Below are positions 1 to 8,471 of a stretch of DNA of 42,215 bases, piece by piece. This DNA comes from Ruminiclostridium sp. (lineage in GTDB: Bacteria; Bacillota; Clostridia; Oscillospirales; Ruminococcaceae), in contig JAGALB010000049.1 in assembly GCA_017625405.1 (NCBI GenBank), forward strand, positions 1-42,215, given 5' to 3'. A program made the translations under genes and the position numbers. The notes below the pieces were generated by a model. It ran no database searches. It worked only from the letters and a program-made list of their open reading frames with translations, and was not told where the DNA came from. How positions within the stretch are numbered: position 1 is the first letter of the stretch; every line of letters begins with the position of its first letter.

Positions 1-205
1 ATTTATCGGAGGAAACCTTTCTGAAGAAAGGTTCTCCCCCGTACCCCCTTCCAAAGACTTTTAATATCAATTACAGCCTGACAGGTTTACCCTGCCAGGC
101 TGTAATTAATATTTGAAGTTTTAGGAAAGGAGTTTGAGGAAAAACCCTTTTTCAAAAGGGTTTCCCTCAATAATATATATAATATTTCTATACGAACCGC
201 TGTCT
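1..205 (+). mobile_element. Foldback MITE-like element, copy 1 (left end outside the window)
   Basis: No coding capacity. The sequence is a chain of inverted repeats: a small hairpin at 14-33 (AACCTTTCT/AGAAAGGTT), a central palindrome at about 70-110 (ACAGCCTG...CAGGCTGT), and a third hairpin at about 136-170 (AAACCCTTTT/AAAAGGGTTT). The right end CGAACCGCTGTCT is followed by TA (206-207). It aligns without gaps to the reverse complement of copy 2 with 5 mismatches in 205 bases, counted by eye. Comparison with copy 2 puts the missing left terminus 31 bases before base 1. It lies downstream of cdaR. TA flanks and TIRs suggest mobilisation in trans by an IS630/Tc1-mariner-type transposase; no transposase is in the window. 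Confidence 0.85.
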
Positions 206-220
206 TACAACTGCGGGGTT
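206..220 (-). terminator. One arm of the cdaR terminator, probably split by element copy 1
   Basis: TA (206-207) followed by CAACTGCGGGGTT (208-220) abuts the element. By analogy with copy 2, where ACTGCGGGATTTTT sits in the same place and pairs with its complement beyond the other end, this should be the first arm (read on the minus strand) of the cdaR terminator. The partner arm should lie just outside the window, left of the missing terminus. Confidence 0.5.
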
Positions 221-235
221 AATTATATTATAATA

Positions 236-1549
236 TCAATATCCAGGTGTCAGTGCGTCAACATCCTCGGGAGGAAGTGAAATCTGGATTTCAACCTTGT
301 ATTCCTCGCCTGTTACCCAGCCTCTGCTGTTTGTACCCGAAAGACGGAAGGAGACAGATACGCTCTTTGTGCCTTCGGAAAGCTCAACGCCAAGGAGATT
401 TACAGTTGCATAAATATCATCGGATGTCATTTCCTGGATGTAGGAAGAAAGGCCTACAACGTTGACTGTAAGGACATTCGTAAGCACCTTTACATCAAAA
501 TTGTTCGGTGCATTGATAACGTTGATGTTTTCAGCAGGAACTGTAAAGCCCAGCTGACCGTATTCGTCATAGTTTTCAAAATAAACGGTTACGGTCTTAT
601 TGCCTGAAATATTCTTGTAGCCGTCGGGAAGCTTCACAGGAAGCGCTACACCGCCCTGGAGATCCTTGAGAGTGAGGGATGTAAGAGAAATTTCTCCTAT
701 ATCTATTGCATCAAGGTTGTCAATGGAGCTGTCAGGTGAAGCAATTGTAAGCTCGGTAACCGACATTGAATACTTGAGATTTGAAATATTGAAGTTTGTG
801 GAAGAGTTTGTGAACTGAACATTGAGAGGAAGCGTCTTGACCTTGTATACAGGCACATTCATCGAAATATTGCCTTCGCTTAATGCAAGGTCGTCATTGA
901 GCATTCTCATTCCGTACTGATTATAAAGAACAGGAGTGCAGATAAGCTCGGCACTTTCACCGAGAACATCCTCATAATCAGGCACCGCCTTGATATGGCC
1001 GATGGAATTTACAAGCTTTTCCTCGCCTGTAACTATGATAGTTGACGGGAAAACCTCAACCTTACCTTCAATCTGCATTCCGTCAGCAATTTTTATTCCG
1101 TCGGTATACGCCGCAACCTCAATTTCACGGGAAATAATCTTGGAAACATTTACCTTTGCAGTAAGATTATCCGCAAGTATTTCACATTCAGTTGCAGAAT
1201 CTGCTGTTTCAACAACTATATCAACATCGTGTACACCGGCTTCATAAATCTTGGAAAGATCACAATGCGCAACAAAGTCTTCACCCTTGAGGTCGCTGAT
1301 AGAATAACGCTTGCCCTGGATTTTGATGGTAACCTCAGATACATCAACGGAGGTTATCTGAAGATTCTCGTTAATCATATGCTGTGTGGGCTTGCATTCT
1401 ACCTTTACATCGGATATATGCTGTGTGATATTGGGGAATATCTGTATTGAAATGAAAAACCAGATTATTACCGAAGCGATTACCGCCTGAAGTATAGTTT
1501 TCAGATTGGTAAGGAGTTTTGAAGTGAATTTTTTGAAAAAGTTATTCAT
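236..1549 (-). CDS. cdaR: CdaR, YbbR-domain membrane regulator of diadenylate cyclase
   Basis: A 437-residue protein with one N-terminal membrane segment (about residues 17-36), then a long extracellular part made of repeated YbbR-type beta-rich modules (about 50-430). It has no catalytic motifs. CdaR is known to bind the membrane diadenylate cyclase CdaA and tune c-di-AMP output. The start overlaps the end of cdaA by 8 bases, the usual coupled order cdaA-cdaR. In many Firmicutes glmM follows; here the gene is followed instead by a foldback element and the window edge, so the presence of glmM cannot be judged. Identification rests on the repeated fold pattern plus the overlap with cdaA. Confidence 0.93.
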   Translation of the reverse strand: MNNFFKKFTSKLLTNLKTILQAVIASVIIWFFISIQIFPNITQHISDVKVECKPTQHMINENLQITSVDVSEVTIKIQGKRYSISDLKGEDFVAHCDLSKIYEAGVHDVDIVVETADSATECEILADNLTAKVNVSKIISREIEVAAYTDGIKIADGMQIEGKVEVFPSTIIVTGEEKLVNSIGHIKAVPDYEDVLGESAELICTPVLYNQYGMRMLNDDLALSEGNISMNVPVYKVKTLPLNVQFTNSSTNFNISNLKYSMSVTELTIASPDSSIDNLDAIDIGEISLTSLTLKDLQGGVALPVKLPDGYKNISGNKTVTVYFENYDEYGQLGFTVPAENINVINAPNNFDVKVLTNVLTVNVVGLSSYIQEMTSDDIYATVNLLGVELSEGTKSVSVSFRLSGTNSRGWVTGEEYKVEIQISLPPEDVDALTPGY

Positions 1550-2423
1550 TTACTTCTCCCCCCTTCTTCTTTCTGCGTGACTGCTTCTCCTTTTTACGCT
1601 GCTCTGCAGGTTCGGGAAGAAGTCTGTTTCTCAGGTGGAGTGTAAGCTTGTCACGGTCAAAGCCTCTTTCAAGAACGCCGTTCTCAGCAATGGAAATCAT
1701 ACCCGTTTCCTCTGAAACAATAATAACAATTGCGTCAGAAACCTCGCTCATGCCTATTGCTGCACGGTGACGTGAGCCAAGCTCCTTGTTGATAAGCTCC
1801 TCCTTCTGGGGCTTCGGCAGGAAGCATCCTGCGGCATAAATCAGATTGTCACGTATAATTACCGCACCGTCATGGAGAGGTGTGTTGGGAAAGAAAATAT
1901 TTCTGAAAAGCTCTTCACTGGGTACAGCCTTGATAATTGTACCTGTTTCAATCTGCTCGCCCAGCTTTGTCTGGCGTTCTACAACGATAAGCGCACCTGT
2001 TGCTGTACGTGAAAGCTTTTCACAGGCAAGGGCAATCTGATTGATTGCAGCCATACAGCCTGTTTCATCAGCTGTTACTGTTTCAAAAAGCGTAATAGGC
2101 TTTACCACCTTCGCACGTCCGACTTTTTCAAGTGCACGGCGCAGTTCAGGCTGGAACATAACTATAAAGGCTATGATAGAAACGTTGAAAAGCGTATCGC
2201 TTATAACGCTCATAACCTTGAATTCAAACTGATTAAGGAAGAAAAGTGCGACAGCGAAAAGCGCAATACCTTTAAGCAGCTGTTCCGCACGGGTTTCCTT
2301 GATGATTTTTATAACAAAATAAAGGATAAAAGAGAGAAGCACTATGTCCAGTACATCAACAAAGGTCATTGAGCTGAATACATTGACAAGTGCATCCCAT
2401 ATATCCACAAGATAATTAATCAA
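1542..2423 (-). CDS. cdaA: CdaA, membrane-bound diadenylate cyclase (c-di-AMP synthase)
   Basis: A 293-residue protein that joins two ATP into c-di-AMP, which controls osmolyte transport and wall homeostasis. Three hydrophobic segments lie in about residues 10-95, followed by a DisA_N/DAC domain with the signature DGAVII...AAGCFLP and the RHRAAIGMSE motif that binds ATP. A Lys/Arg-rich tail ends the protein. The start is TTG at 2423: a TAA stop lies immediately upstream in frame and AAGGGTG precedes it by about 6 bases. It is transcribed with cdaR. The matching phosphodiesterase gdpP is 6 kb away on the other strand. Confidence 0.96.
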   Translation of the reverse strand: MINYLVDIWDALVNVFSSMTFVDVLDIVLLSFILYFVIKIIKETRAEQLLKGIALFAVALFFLNQFEFKVMSVISDTLFNVSIIAFIVMFQPELRRALEKVGRAKVVKPITLFETVTADETGCMAAINQIALACEKLSRTATGALIVVERQTKLGEQIETGTIIKAVPSEELFRNIFFPNTPLHDGAVIIRDNLIYAAGCFLPKPQKEELINKELGSRHRAAIGMSEVSDAIVIIVSEETGMISIAENGVLERGFDRDKLTLHLRNRLLPEPAEQRKKEKQSRRKKKGGEVNE

Positions 2424-2459
2424 TTACAACACCCTTACATATTTAAAATACCTTATTAT

Positions 2460-2487
2460 ATTTTACCACATATTTTAAAAATTTCAA
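2460..2487 (-). promoter_or_regulatory. Promoter of cdaA-cdaR
   Basis: On the minus strand TTGAAA (2487-2482) is followed after 16 bases by TAAAAT (2465-2460), about 36 bases before the TTG start. The surrounding 2424-2546 is AT-rich with no other feature; no c-di-AMP riboswitch-like structure was recognised. Confidence 0.55.
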
Positions 2488-2546
2488 GTGTTTTAATGCA
2501 TTTTCAGTAAATTTTGTTCATATTTTTTTGAATTATGCCCAGAAAC

Positions 2547-3686
2547 CTATAAAACATCGGCGGTTATTCTCGAAATAGCTCTTATAAGCCCGTTTGTTTC
2601 GCTCATTGTGCTGAACACCGACGGCGAAAATCGCACTGCACCTGTTTCATGTGTGCCGATTTTCTTATGAACAGGATATGCACACTGAAAACCGCCTCTC
2701 AGGCAATACCCTGCACTGCTCAGCTTCTGTGCGGTTTCCTCCGAGCCAAGCCCCCTGATGTTGAACGGTATTACAGGAGCATATCGTTCATTGAGATAAT
2801 CCGTATACAGTACGACATCGGGATTTTTTGACAATTCTACGTAAAATCTGCGGCACAGCCTCATTTCGTGGTTATAAATCACATCAAGACCCTTGCTGCG
2901 TACAAAGTCAACGCCCGCTCCCAAAGAAATCGCTCCTGCAGTGTTTATCGTACCGCTTTCAAAACGGTCAGGGAGAAATTCAGGCTGTGAAAGCTCCTTC
3001 GAAGCGCTTCCTGTCCCGCCCTCAACCAGAGTTGAAAGACGGTATTTTCCGTCTGTTATCATAAGCCCTGTTCCCATAGGGCCGTAAAGTCCCTTATGAC
3101 CTGCCGCACAGATTATATTTATGCCGTCTGCAAGCTTAATCGGCAGAACTCCTGCGCCCTGCGCCGCATCCACAATAAAGCATATATTTCTGCGCCGGCA
3201 TATCTCCGCAATTTTCTTTACAGGAAGTATCTTTCCCGTAACATTACCAGCAAGCGTGCAGACAACGGCTCTCGTTCTGCGGTTTATATTCCTTTCAAAG
3301 GCTTCGGCAGTCAGATTGTCATCATCATAGGTCTGTGCAAAAGAATAGGTTATCCCCTTTTCCTTTGAACAGGCGTATATCGGACGCAGTACAGCATTAT
3401 GCTCAATATCGCTGCATACAATGTGATCACCGTTTTTAAGTATTCCTTTTATAGCCATATTAAGTGCGTGAGTGCAATTAAGGGTGAAAACGGTGTTTTC
3501 CGTTTCAGCTCCGAAAAAATCAGCGCACTTTTCTCTTGCTTCAAACACCGCTTCCGCCGTTTTCATGGACATTCTGTGTCCTGCCCTTCCCGGGTTTGCA
3601 CCGTATTCCATAAGCGCACCCGTCATGGCGGAAATTACCGAATGGGGCTTCGGAAAAGTAGTTGCGGCATTATCAAAATATACCAT
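2547..3686 (-). CDS. Class V aminotransferase, cysteine desulfurase family (EF2568-type)
   Basis: A 379-residue PLP enzyme. It has the N-terminal YFDNAATT motif, the PLP-binding H-K pair in AAGHKGLYGP (Lys198) and a C-terminal catalytic-type cysteine in RGGFQCA. It ends with the HKKIGT stretch seen in the cysteine-desulfurase-like subfamily that is distinct from IscS/SufS. It probably releases sulfur (or selenium) from cysteine. The start ATG is one base after the stop of the DUF3343 gene, so the two are translated together. No scaffold, thiI or selD gene is next to it, so the acceptor pathway is unknown. Confidence 0.88.
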   Translation of the reverse strand: MVYFDNAATTFPKPHSVISAMTGALMEYGANPGRAGHRMSMKTAEAVFEAREKCADFFGAETENTVFTLNCTHALNMAIKGILKNGDHIVCSDIEHNAVLRPIYACSKEKGITYSFAQTYDDDNLTAEAFERNINRRTRAVVCTLAGNVTGKILPVKKIAEICRRRNICFIVDAAQGAGVLPIKLADGINIICAAGHKGLYGPMGTGLMITDGKYRLSTLVEGGTGSASKELSQPEFLPDRFESGTINTAGAISLGAGVDFVRSKGLDVIYNHEMRLCRRFYVELSKNPDVVLYTDYLNERYAPVIPFNIRGLGSEETAQKLSSAGYCLRGGFQCAYPVHKKIGTHETGAVRFSPSVFSTMSETNGLIRAISRITADVL

Positions 3687-3687
3687 T

Positions 3688-3894
3688 TCAGTTTTTTATC
3701 TTTCCGCAGCGTATGTTTACCGCCGACAGCAGTCTGCATACCCTTTCGGGATTTTCATACACACGTATTCCATAGCTGCATCCGCCCCCTGATGCACCCT
3801 TTTCAACTTCAGCGTTGATTTTTATAGAACGCAGATACCTTGCGGCACGGTTTGCCTCGGTATATGATGCAAGATTTATAAAATAAGATTTCAT
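3688..3894 (-). CDS. DUF3343 protein, putative sulfur/selenium carrier-like
   Basis: A 68-residue cytosolic protein with a small alpha/beta fold, a conserved cysteine in GGGCSYGI near residue 39 and two further cysteines near the C-terminus (CRLL, RCGK). Length and the GGCSYG motif match DUF3343, which is often annotated as Se/S-carrier-like and found beside class V desulfurases. It directly precedes such a gene here, one base apart. A role as persulfide acceptor is inferred from the neighbour and the cysteine. The start is supported by AAAGGA 9 bases upstream. Confidence 0.8.
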   Translation of the reverse strand: MKSYFINLASYTEANRAARYLRSIKINAEVEKGASGGGCSYGIRVYENPERVCRLLSAVNIRCGKIKN

Positions 3895-4015
3895 ACAATC
3901 ATTCCTTTCGTCAGAACTCCTTACATTTTATGCCTGTAAAATATTTTTGTGCGGTATATTTGCCTTTGCTGTTACCATAATTATATTGATAAACATTACG
4001 AAAGGAATGATTAAA

Positions 4016-6253
4016 ATGAAAGCCGTCATACTTGCAGGCGGAGAAGGCAGCAGACTGCGCCCCATGACCTGTAATCTGCCGAAGCCTCTTGTCCCTGTGG
4101 CGGGAAAGCCTGTGCTTGAATATATCCTTGCTCTTCTCTCTGAAAACAATTGTGATGAAGCCGTAATTGCGGTGCATTACCGTTCAGAAAAAATAGAAAG
4201 ACATTTTTCTTCGGGCAGATTCATGGGGATAAAAATACGCTTTTCCCATGAAACAAAGCCTCTCGGTACGGCAGGCTGCGTAAAAAAGGCATCGGAAGGC
4301 TTTGAGGAGGATTTTGTAGTCATAAGCGGTGACGCTATATGCGATTTTGAGCTTTCCGAAGCACTGAATTTTCATAAAAAACACAGCGCTGACGCAACTA
4401 TAATAACAAAAAGAGTGGATGACCCGAGAGAATACGGTCTTATAATCGAAAAAAACAACAGAATAACTGATTTTTCGGAAAAGCCGTCCTACATCAATTG
4501 CCGCAGTGACCTTGCAAACACGGGCGTATATATTCTTTCGCCTGCAGTTCTTGAGCTTATACCTGAAAATGAGCCTTATGACTTTGCTAAAAATGTTTTT
4601 CCCGATATGCTGGGCAGGAACATGAAGCTTATGAACTATGAAGAAAAGGGATACTGGTGCGATATGGGGGATATCCCTGCGTACAAACGGTGTACGGAGG
4701 ATATTTTAGAAGGCAGACTGAAAGGGTATGAGCCTAAGGAATGGCTGATAGGCGAAAACTGCATGATTGACCCCGAAGCATTCATATCAGGCAAAACCGT
4801 TATCGGCAGCAGCGTTTCGGTAGGACGTGGCGCAAAGCTGAGAAATGCAGTTGTTATGGACGGCGCATTTATCGGCGAAAACACAACCCTGAACGACTGT
4901 ATAATATGCTCTGACGCACACATCGGAAGCGGTGCAGCCGTATACGAAAATGCGGTGGTGGGAGAAGGAGCGCATATTGGCGAAAATGCTGTAATATGCG
5001 GAAATATCAGAATCTGGCAGGATAAAACCGTCGAAAACGGAGCTTTTGTAAACAGCGACAGAAAATACGGTGTGCGCAGTCCTGTTGAAATAACCGAGGA
5101 CGGTATCTGCGGCGAAACCAATACCGTTATCACTCCTGAATTTGCAGGAAAGCTCGGCTGTGCTGTATCACGGATTGCAGGCTCATACATTGCTGTTGCC
5201 TGTGGCAATGACAATGCGGCGGAAACCCTGAAAAACGCTTTATTAAGCGGCATTTCAAGCACAGGAAAACAATGCTTCGACTGCGGAAATGCAAGTCTGC
5301 CTGTGCTGCTTCATACAGCTTCTCTCCTTAATTGCAGTCTTGTTGTTCATATAGATTCAAAAACAAGAACAGATATCCTGATTTACAACAGCGGTATGCT
5401 GCCACTTACAAGGGTGCAGGAAAGACTGCTGGAGAATGCACTTAACCGTGGGGAATACCTGAGTGCAAGCTGGAACAATTTCAGCTGTATAAACAAATTC
5501 ACCGGGGCAATACCGCTGTACAACGCCATGCTGGAAGGTATAACCGATTTCACGGTTCCCTTTCATATAACCCTGAATTGTATGAACGATTCTGCTTCGG
5601 TATGTCTGCCCTATGCCGCAAAAATCGGCACAGGAAAAGCAGAACTGACAATTACACTAAGTGAAAGGCTTACCAAGGCTGAAATTGCCGATAATAAAGG
5701 AAATGTGATTGATTATGACTCCATGATTATGCTTGCGGTAATGTCAAAACTGAGGAAAGGCGCAGAAACCGCACTTCCCTTTGCTTTTCCGAGGGTAGCA
5801 GACGTGATGGCGGAACAGCTGGGCGGAAAGATACACCGCTTTTATGCAAGCTCAATGGATAACCGTGACGCCGAGGCACGGCGTATTGCCGCTGAGGAGA
5901 AATTCCTGTACGACGGATTTGTCCTTGCGGTGCAGGTGCTGAAATTTATTTCAGAGAATAAACTGACAATACCCGAAGCTCTTGAACTGCTTCCGAAATT
6001 TTCAGAAATCAGGAAATTCATTTACATTTCCTGTCCGCCGCAGAAAATACTGGGCAGAATAAGCGGTGACACCTCAGAAAGTGAAGGGGTGGTGATTTCG
6101 GGGGACGGTGAACGTATTTTCCTGCGTTCAAACAAAAAAGGAAACGGACTTTATATGTTTGCCGAAAGCGCCAGCAGCGAAACCGCAGCAGAGCTTTGTG
6201 CAAAAACGGAAAAGCTTATAAAAGACATCATGAAGGACGGCGGACAATCATAA
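4016..6253 (+). CDS. Sugar-1-phosphate nucleotidyltransferase fused to a degenerate phosphohexomutase domain
   Basis: 745 residues from the ATG at 4016, chosen because AAAGGA sits 9 bases upstream and the N-terminus then reads MKAVILAGGEGSRLRP; an upstream in-frame ATG at 3947 has no such support. Residues 1-235 are an NTP-transferase domain with GGEGSRLRPMT and LPKPLVPVAGKP. Residues about 250-345 are left-handed beta-helix hexapeptide repeats. Residues about 365-745 follow the layout of a phosphomannomutase/phosphoglucosamine mutase, but the active-serine loop (usually TASHNP) reads DSKTRTD near 445. The metal loop (usually DGDxDR) reads LSERLTK near 547, and the sugar and phosphate loops are also changed. 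It probably makes an NDP-sugar, with the C-terminal half as a non-catalytic or regulatory module. Confidence 0.82.
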   Translation: MKAVILAGGEGSRLRPMTCNLPKPLVPVAGKPVLEYILALLSENNCDEAVIAVHYRSEKIERHFSSGRFMGIKIRFSHETKPLGTAGCVKKASEGFEEDFVVISGDAICDFELSEALNFHKKHSADATIITKRVDDPREYGLIIEKNNRITDFSEKPSYINCRSDLANTGVYILSPAVLELIPENEPYDFAKNVFPDMLGRNMKLMNYEEKGYWCDMGDIPAYKRCTEDILEGRLKGYEPKEWLIGENCMIDPEAFISGKTVIGSSVSVGRGAKLRNAVVMDGAFIGENTTLNDCIICSDAHIGSGAAVYENAVVGEGAHIGENAVICGNIRIWQDKTVENGAFVNSDRKYGVRSPVEITEDGICGETNTVITPEFAGKLGCAVSRIAGSYIAVACGNDNAAETLKNALLSGISSTGKQCFDCGNASLPVLLHTASLLNCSLVVHIDSKTRTDILIYNSGMLPLTRVQERLLENALNRGEYLSASWNNFSCINKFTGAIPLYNAMLEGITDFTVPFHITLNCMNDSASVCLPYAAKIGTGKAELTITLSERLTKAEIADNKGNVIDYDSMIMLAVMSKLRKGAETALPFAFPRVADVMAEQLGGKIHRFYASSMDNRDAEARRIAAEEKFLYDGFVLAVQVLKFISENKLTIPEALELLPKFSEIRKFIYISCPPQKILGRISGDTSESEGVVISGDGERIFLRSNKKGNGLYMFAESASSETAAELCAKTEKLIKDIMKDGGQS

Positions 6254-6273
6254 GCTGCATATATACAATTATA

Positions 6274-6302
6274 TTGACATTTTCCTGATTTTGTTATATA
6301 AT
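6274..6302 (+). promoter_or_regulatory. Consensus promoter of the RNase J operon
   Basis: TTGACA (6274-6279), a 17-base spacer and TATAAT (6297-6302), a perfect sigma-A consensus. It lies about 218 bases upstream of the RNase J start, so the mRNA should carry a leader of about 210 nt. Confidence 0.85.
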
Positions 6303-6410
6303 TGATAATGAATTGCTATGTTTAATAACAGAATGAATCTGTTGAATTAATATATTTATTTCGTACGGTGTATGAATCCTTATATAACCGTTTTTACGGT
6401 TAAAAAACAA

Positions 6411-6471
6411 TACAGCGGTCAGCAGAACAGGCAGTACCGTCTTTTGCCTGTCTACAACATCTGCCGCTGTA
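6411..6471 (+). promoter_or_regulatory. Structured 5' leader of the RNase J mRNA
   Basis: A two-tier hairpin. The outer arms are TACAGCGG (6411-6418) and CCGCTGTA (6464-6471), the inner arms ACAGGCA (6427-6433) and TGCCTGT (6445-6451). A smaller hairpin AACCG/CGGTT lies at about 6386-6402. No U-tract follows, so it is not an obvious terminator. It ends about 48 bases before the start codon. No known riboswitch class is recognised. Feedback control of RNase J on its own message is a possibility only. Confidence 0.5.
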
Positions 6472-6519
6472 CATAATATCAATCAATAACACATACGCAC
6501 GAAAAAGAAAAGAGGAAAA

Positions 6520-8439
6520 ATGCAGAAAAACAATCAGAACACCAAGGAAACAGCAAATAAGGCAAAGAACATAAAGAAACCTGCGGCAAAAACTGCTTCC
6601 GCAAAGCTGTCCCGTCAGGCGAAACAGCTGCAGCAGGCAAAGCAGACAGCTCAGCAGAAGACTGAAACACTCAGAAAAAGAGCGCCGTCAAGAGCTTCGG
6701 CACGCACAAAGCAGGCTGCTCAGGATTCTGCGGTACAGAAAAAAACAACTACCCGCAGAAATTCATCAAAGCCTCAGAAGATTTCTCCCTTAAGAATTAT
6801 ACCTCTGGGCGGTCTTAACGAAATCGGCAAGAATATGTACCTCTACGAAATGGGCAATGACATGTTCATTATCGACTGCGGTCTTGCCTTCCCCGATGAT
6901 GATATGCTGGGCGTTGACCTTGTAATTCCCGATTTTACCTATATCGAAAAAAACAAGGAAAAGCTCCGTGGTATCGTGCTTACCCACGGCCACGAGGACC
7001 ACATCGGCGGTCTTGCATACCTGCTGAAAAAGGTCAATGTTCCTGTTTACGGAACACGTCTTACTATCGGTCTTGTAGAGCACAAGCTCCGTGAACACGG
7101 AATTTTAAGCCAGTGCAACCTTAATGTTGCTACACCCCGTCAGACAGTAAAATTAGGCTGTATGACCGTTGAATTCATAAGAGTAAACCACTCGATTCCC
7201 GACGCCTGCGCTTTTGCGGTGCATACTCCTGCCGGTGTTGTAATCCACACAGGTGACTTCAAGGTTGACTACACACCTATCGAAGGCGGAATCATTGACC
7301 TTGCACGCTTCGGCGAGCTGGGAAATCAGGGTGTACTTGCTCTCCTCTCCGAAAGTACCAACGCTGAACGTCCCGGCTATACAATGTCCGAGCGCAGAGT
7401 TGGAAATACCTTCAGAAACTTTTTCTCAAATGCTGAGGGCAAGCGTATTATCGTTGCTACCTTCTCCAGCAACATTCACAGAATCCAGCAGATTATCGAC
7501 TGCGCCGTAATGTACGGAAGAAAGGTTGCTGTTTCGGGAAGAAGTATGATAAACGTTCTCCAGACAGCAATCGAACTCAACTATATCCGTGTACCCAAGA
7601 ATATCCTCGTGGATATTGACAAAATCGGAAAGATGCCGCCCGAAGAGGTTGTCATCATTACAACAGGAAGCCAGGGCGAGCCTATGTCGGCACTTTCCAG
7701 AATGGCTACAAACGACCACAGACAGGTTACAATCACACCCCAGGATTTAATTATAATATCCGCTACACCTATCCCCGGCAATGAAAAGCTTGTGGGCAGA
7801 GTTGTAAATGAGCTTATGAAAGCGGGCGCAAGCGTTGTTTACGAAGCAATGTACGACGTACACGTTTCAGGTCACGCTTGTCAGGATGAGCTTAAAATGA
7901 TGCTTTCCCTCACCCGTCCGAAATTCTTTATTCCTATCCACGGCGAATACAAGCATCTGTTCAAGCATACAGAGCTTGCGCTTCAGCTGGGCGTACCCGA
8001 AGAAAATATCTTCATCGCCGACAACGGCACCGTACTTGAAACCGACGGCAACGAAATGAAGGTAACAGGACAGGTTACAGCAGGCAGAGTGCTTATTGAC
8101 GGTCTGGGCGTAGGCGATGTAGGCTCAGTTGTACTCCGTGACAGAAGACATCTTGCGGAAGACGGTCTTATCATCGTGGTTGCCGCTGTTGATAAAGCGG
8201 CCGGTAAGGTAGTTTCCGGACCCGACATTGTTTCAAGAGGCTTCGTTTATGTACGTGAATCGGAAGCGCTTATGGAAGAATCCAGAAATCTTATGCGCTC
8301 TGCTATGGAAAAGACTCTTACACCCAATGTACGTGAATGGAATACCGTAAAGGGTGTTATGAAGGATACTCTCGGAAGCTTCATCTTCCAGAAAACAAGA
8401 AGAAGCCCCATGATTCTCCCTATTATAATGGAAATCTGA
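6520..8439 (+). CDS. rnj: Ribonuclease J with a long basic N-terminal extension
   Basis: A 639-residue metallo-beta-lactamase/beta-CASP ribonuclease that processes and degrades mRNA in organisms lacking RNase E. The catalytic core begins near residue 88 (LRIIPLGGLNEIGKN). The zinc motif HGHEDHIGG is near residue 157, HTGDFK near 242 and the beta-CASP TTGSQGEP motif near 383; the usual RNase J C-terminal domain follows. The first 87 residues or so are low-complexity and rich in Lys, Gln, Ala, Thr and Arg, an extension of the usual length of about 555 that is likely disordered and could bind RNA or partner proteins. The start has AGAGGAAA upstream. It heads a run of plus-strand genes. Confidence 0.95.
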   Translation: MQKNNQNTKETANKAKNIKKPAAKTASAKLSRQAKQLQQAKQTAQQKTETLRKRAPSRASARTKQAAQDSAVQKKTTTRRNSSKPQKISPLRIIPLGGLNEIGKNMYLYEMGNDMFIIDCGLAFPDDDMLGVDLVIPDFTYIEKNKEKLRGIVLTHGHEDHIGGLAYLLKKVNVPVYGTRLTIGLVEHKLREHGILSQCNLNVATPRQTVKLGCMTVEFIRVNHSIPDACAFAVHTPAGVVIHTGDFKVDYTPIEGGIIDLARFGELGNQGVLALLSESTNAERPGYTMSERRVGNTFRNFFSNAEGKRIIVATFSSNIHRIQQIIDCAVMYGRKVAVSGRSMINVLQTAIELNYIRVPKNILVDIDKIGKMPPEEVVIITTGSQGEPMSALSRMATNDHRQVTITPQDLIIISATPIPGNEKLVGRVVNELMKAGASVVYEAMYDVHVSGHACQDELKMMLSLTRPKFFIPIHGEYKHLFKHTELALQLGVPEENIFIADNGTVLETDGNEMKVTGQVTAGRVLIDGLGVGDVGSVVLRDRRHLAEDGLIIVVAAVDKAAGKVVSGPDIVSRGFVYVRESEALMEESRNLMRSAMEKTLTPNVREWNTVKGVMKDTLGSFIFQKTRRSPMILPIIMEI

Positions 8440-8471
8440 TTTTATAATCTCCGCTGAAAGGAGTGTTTTGT

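Noticed and set aside
2424-2546. c-di-AMP riboswitch upstream of cdaA
   Set aside because: The region is short and AT-rich with no paired elements resembling the ydaO class.
3399-3818. A 139-codon plus-strand frame
   Set aside because: It is antisense to the desulfurase and DUF3343 genes.
4636-5262. A 208-codon minus-strand frame
   Set aside because: It lies inside the nucleotidyltransferase gene, opposite its hexapeptide repeats; repetitive Pro/Ser/Thr composition mirrors that repeat.
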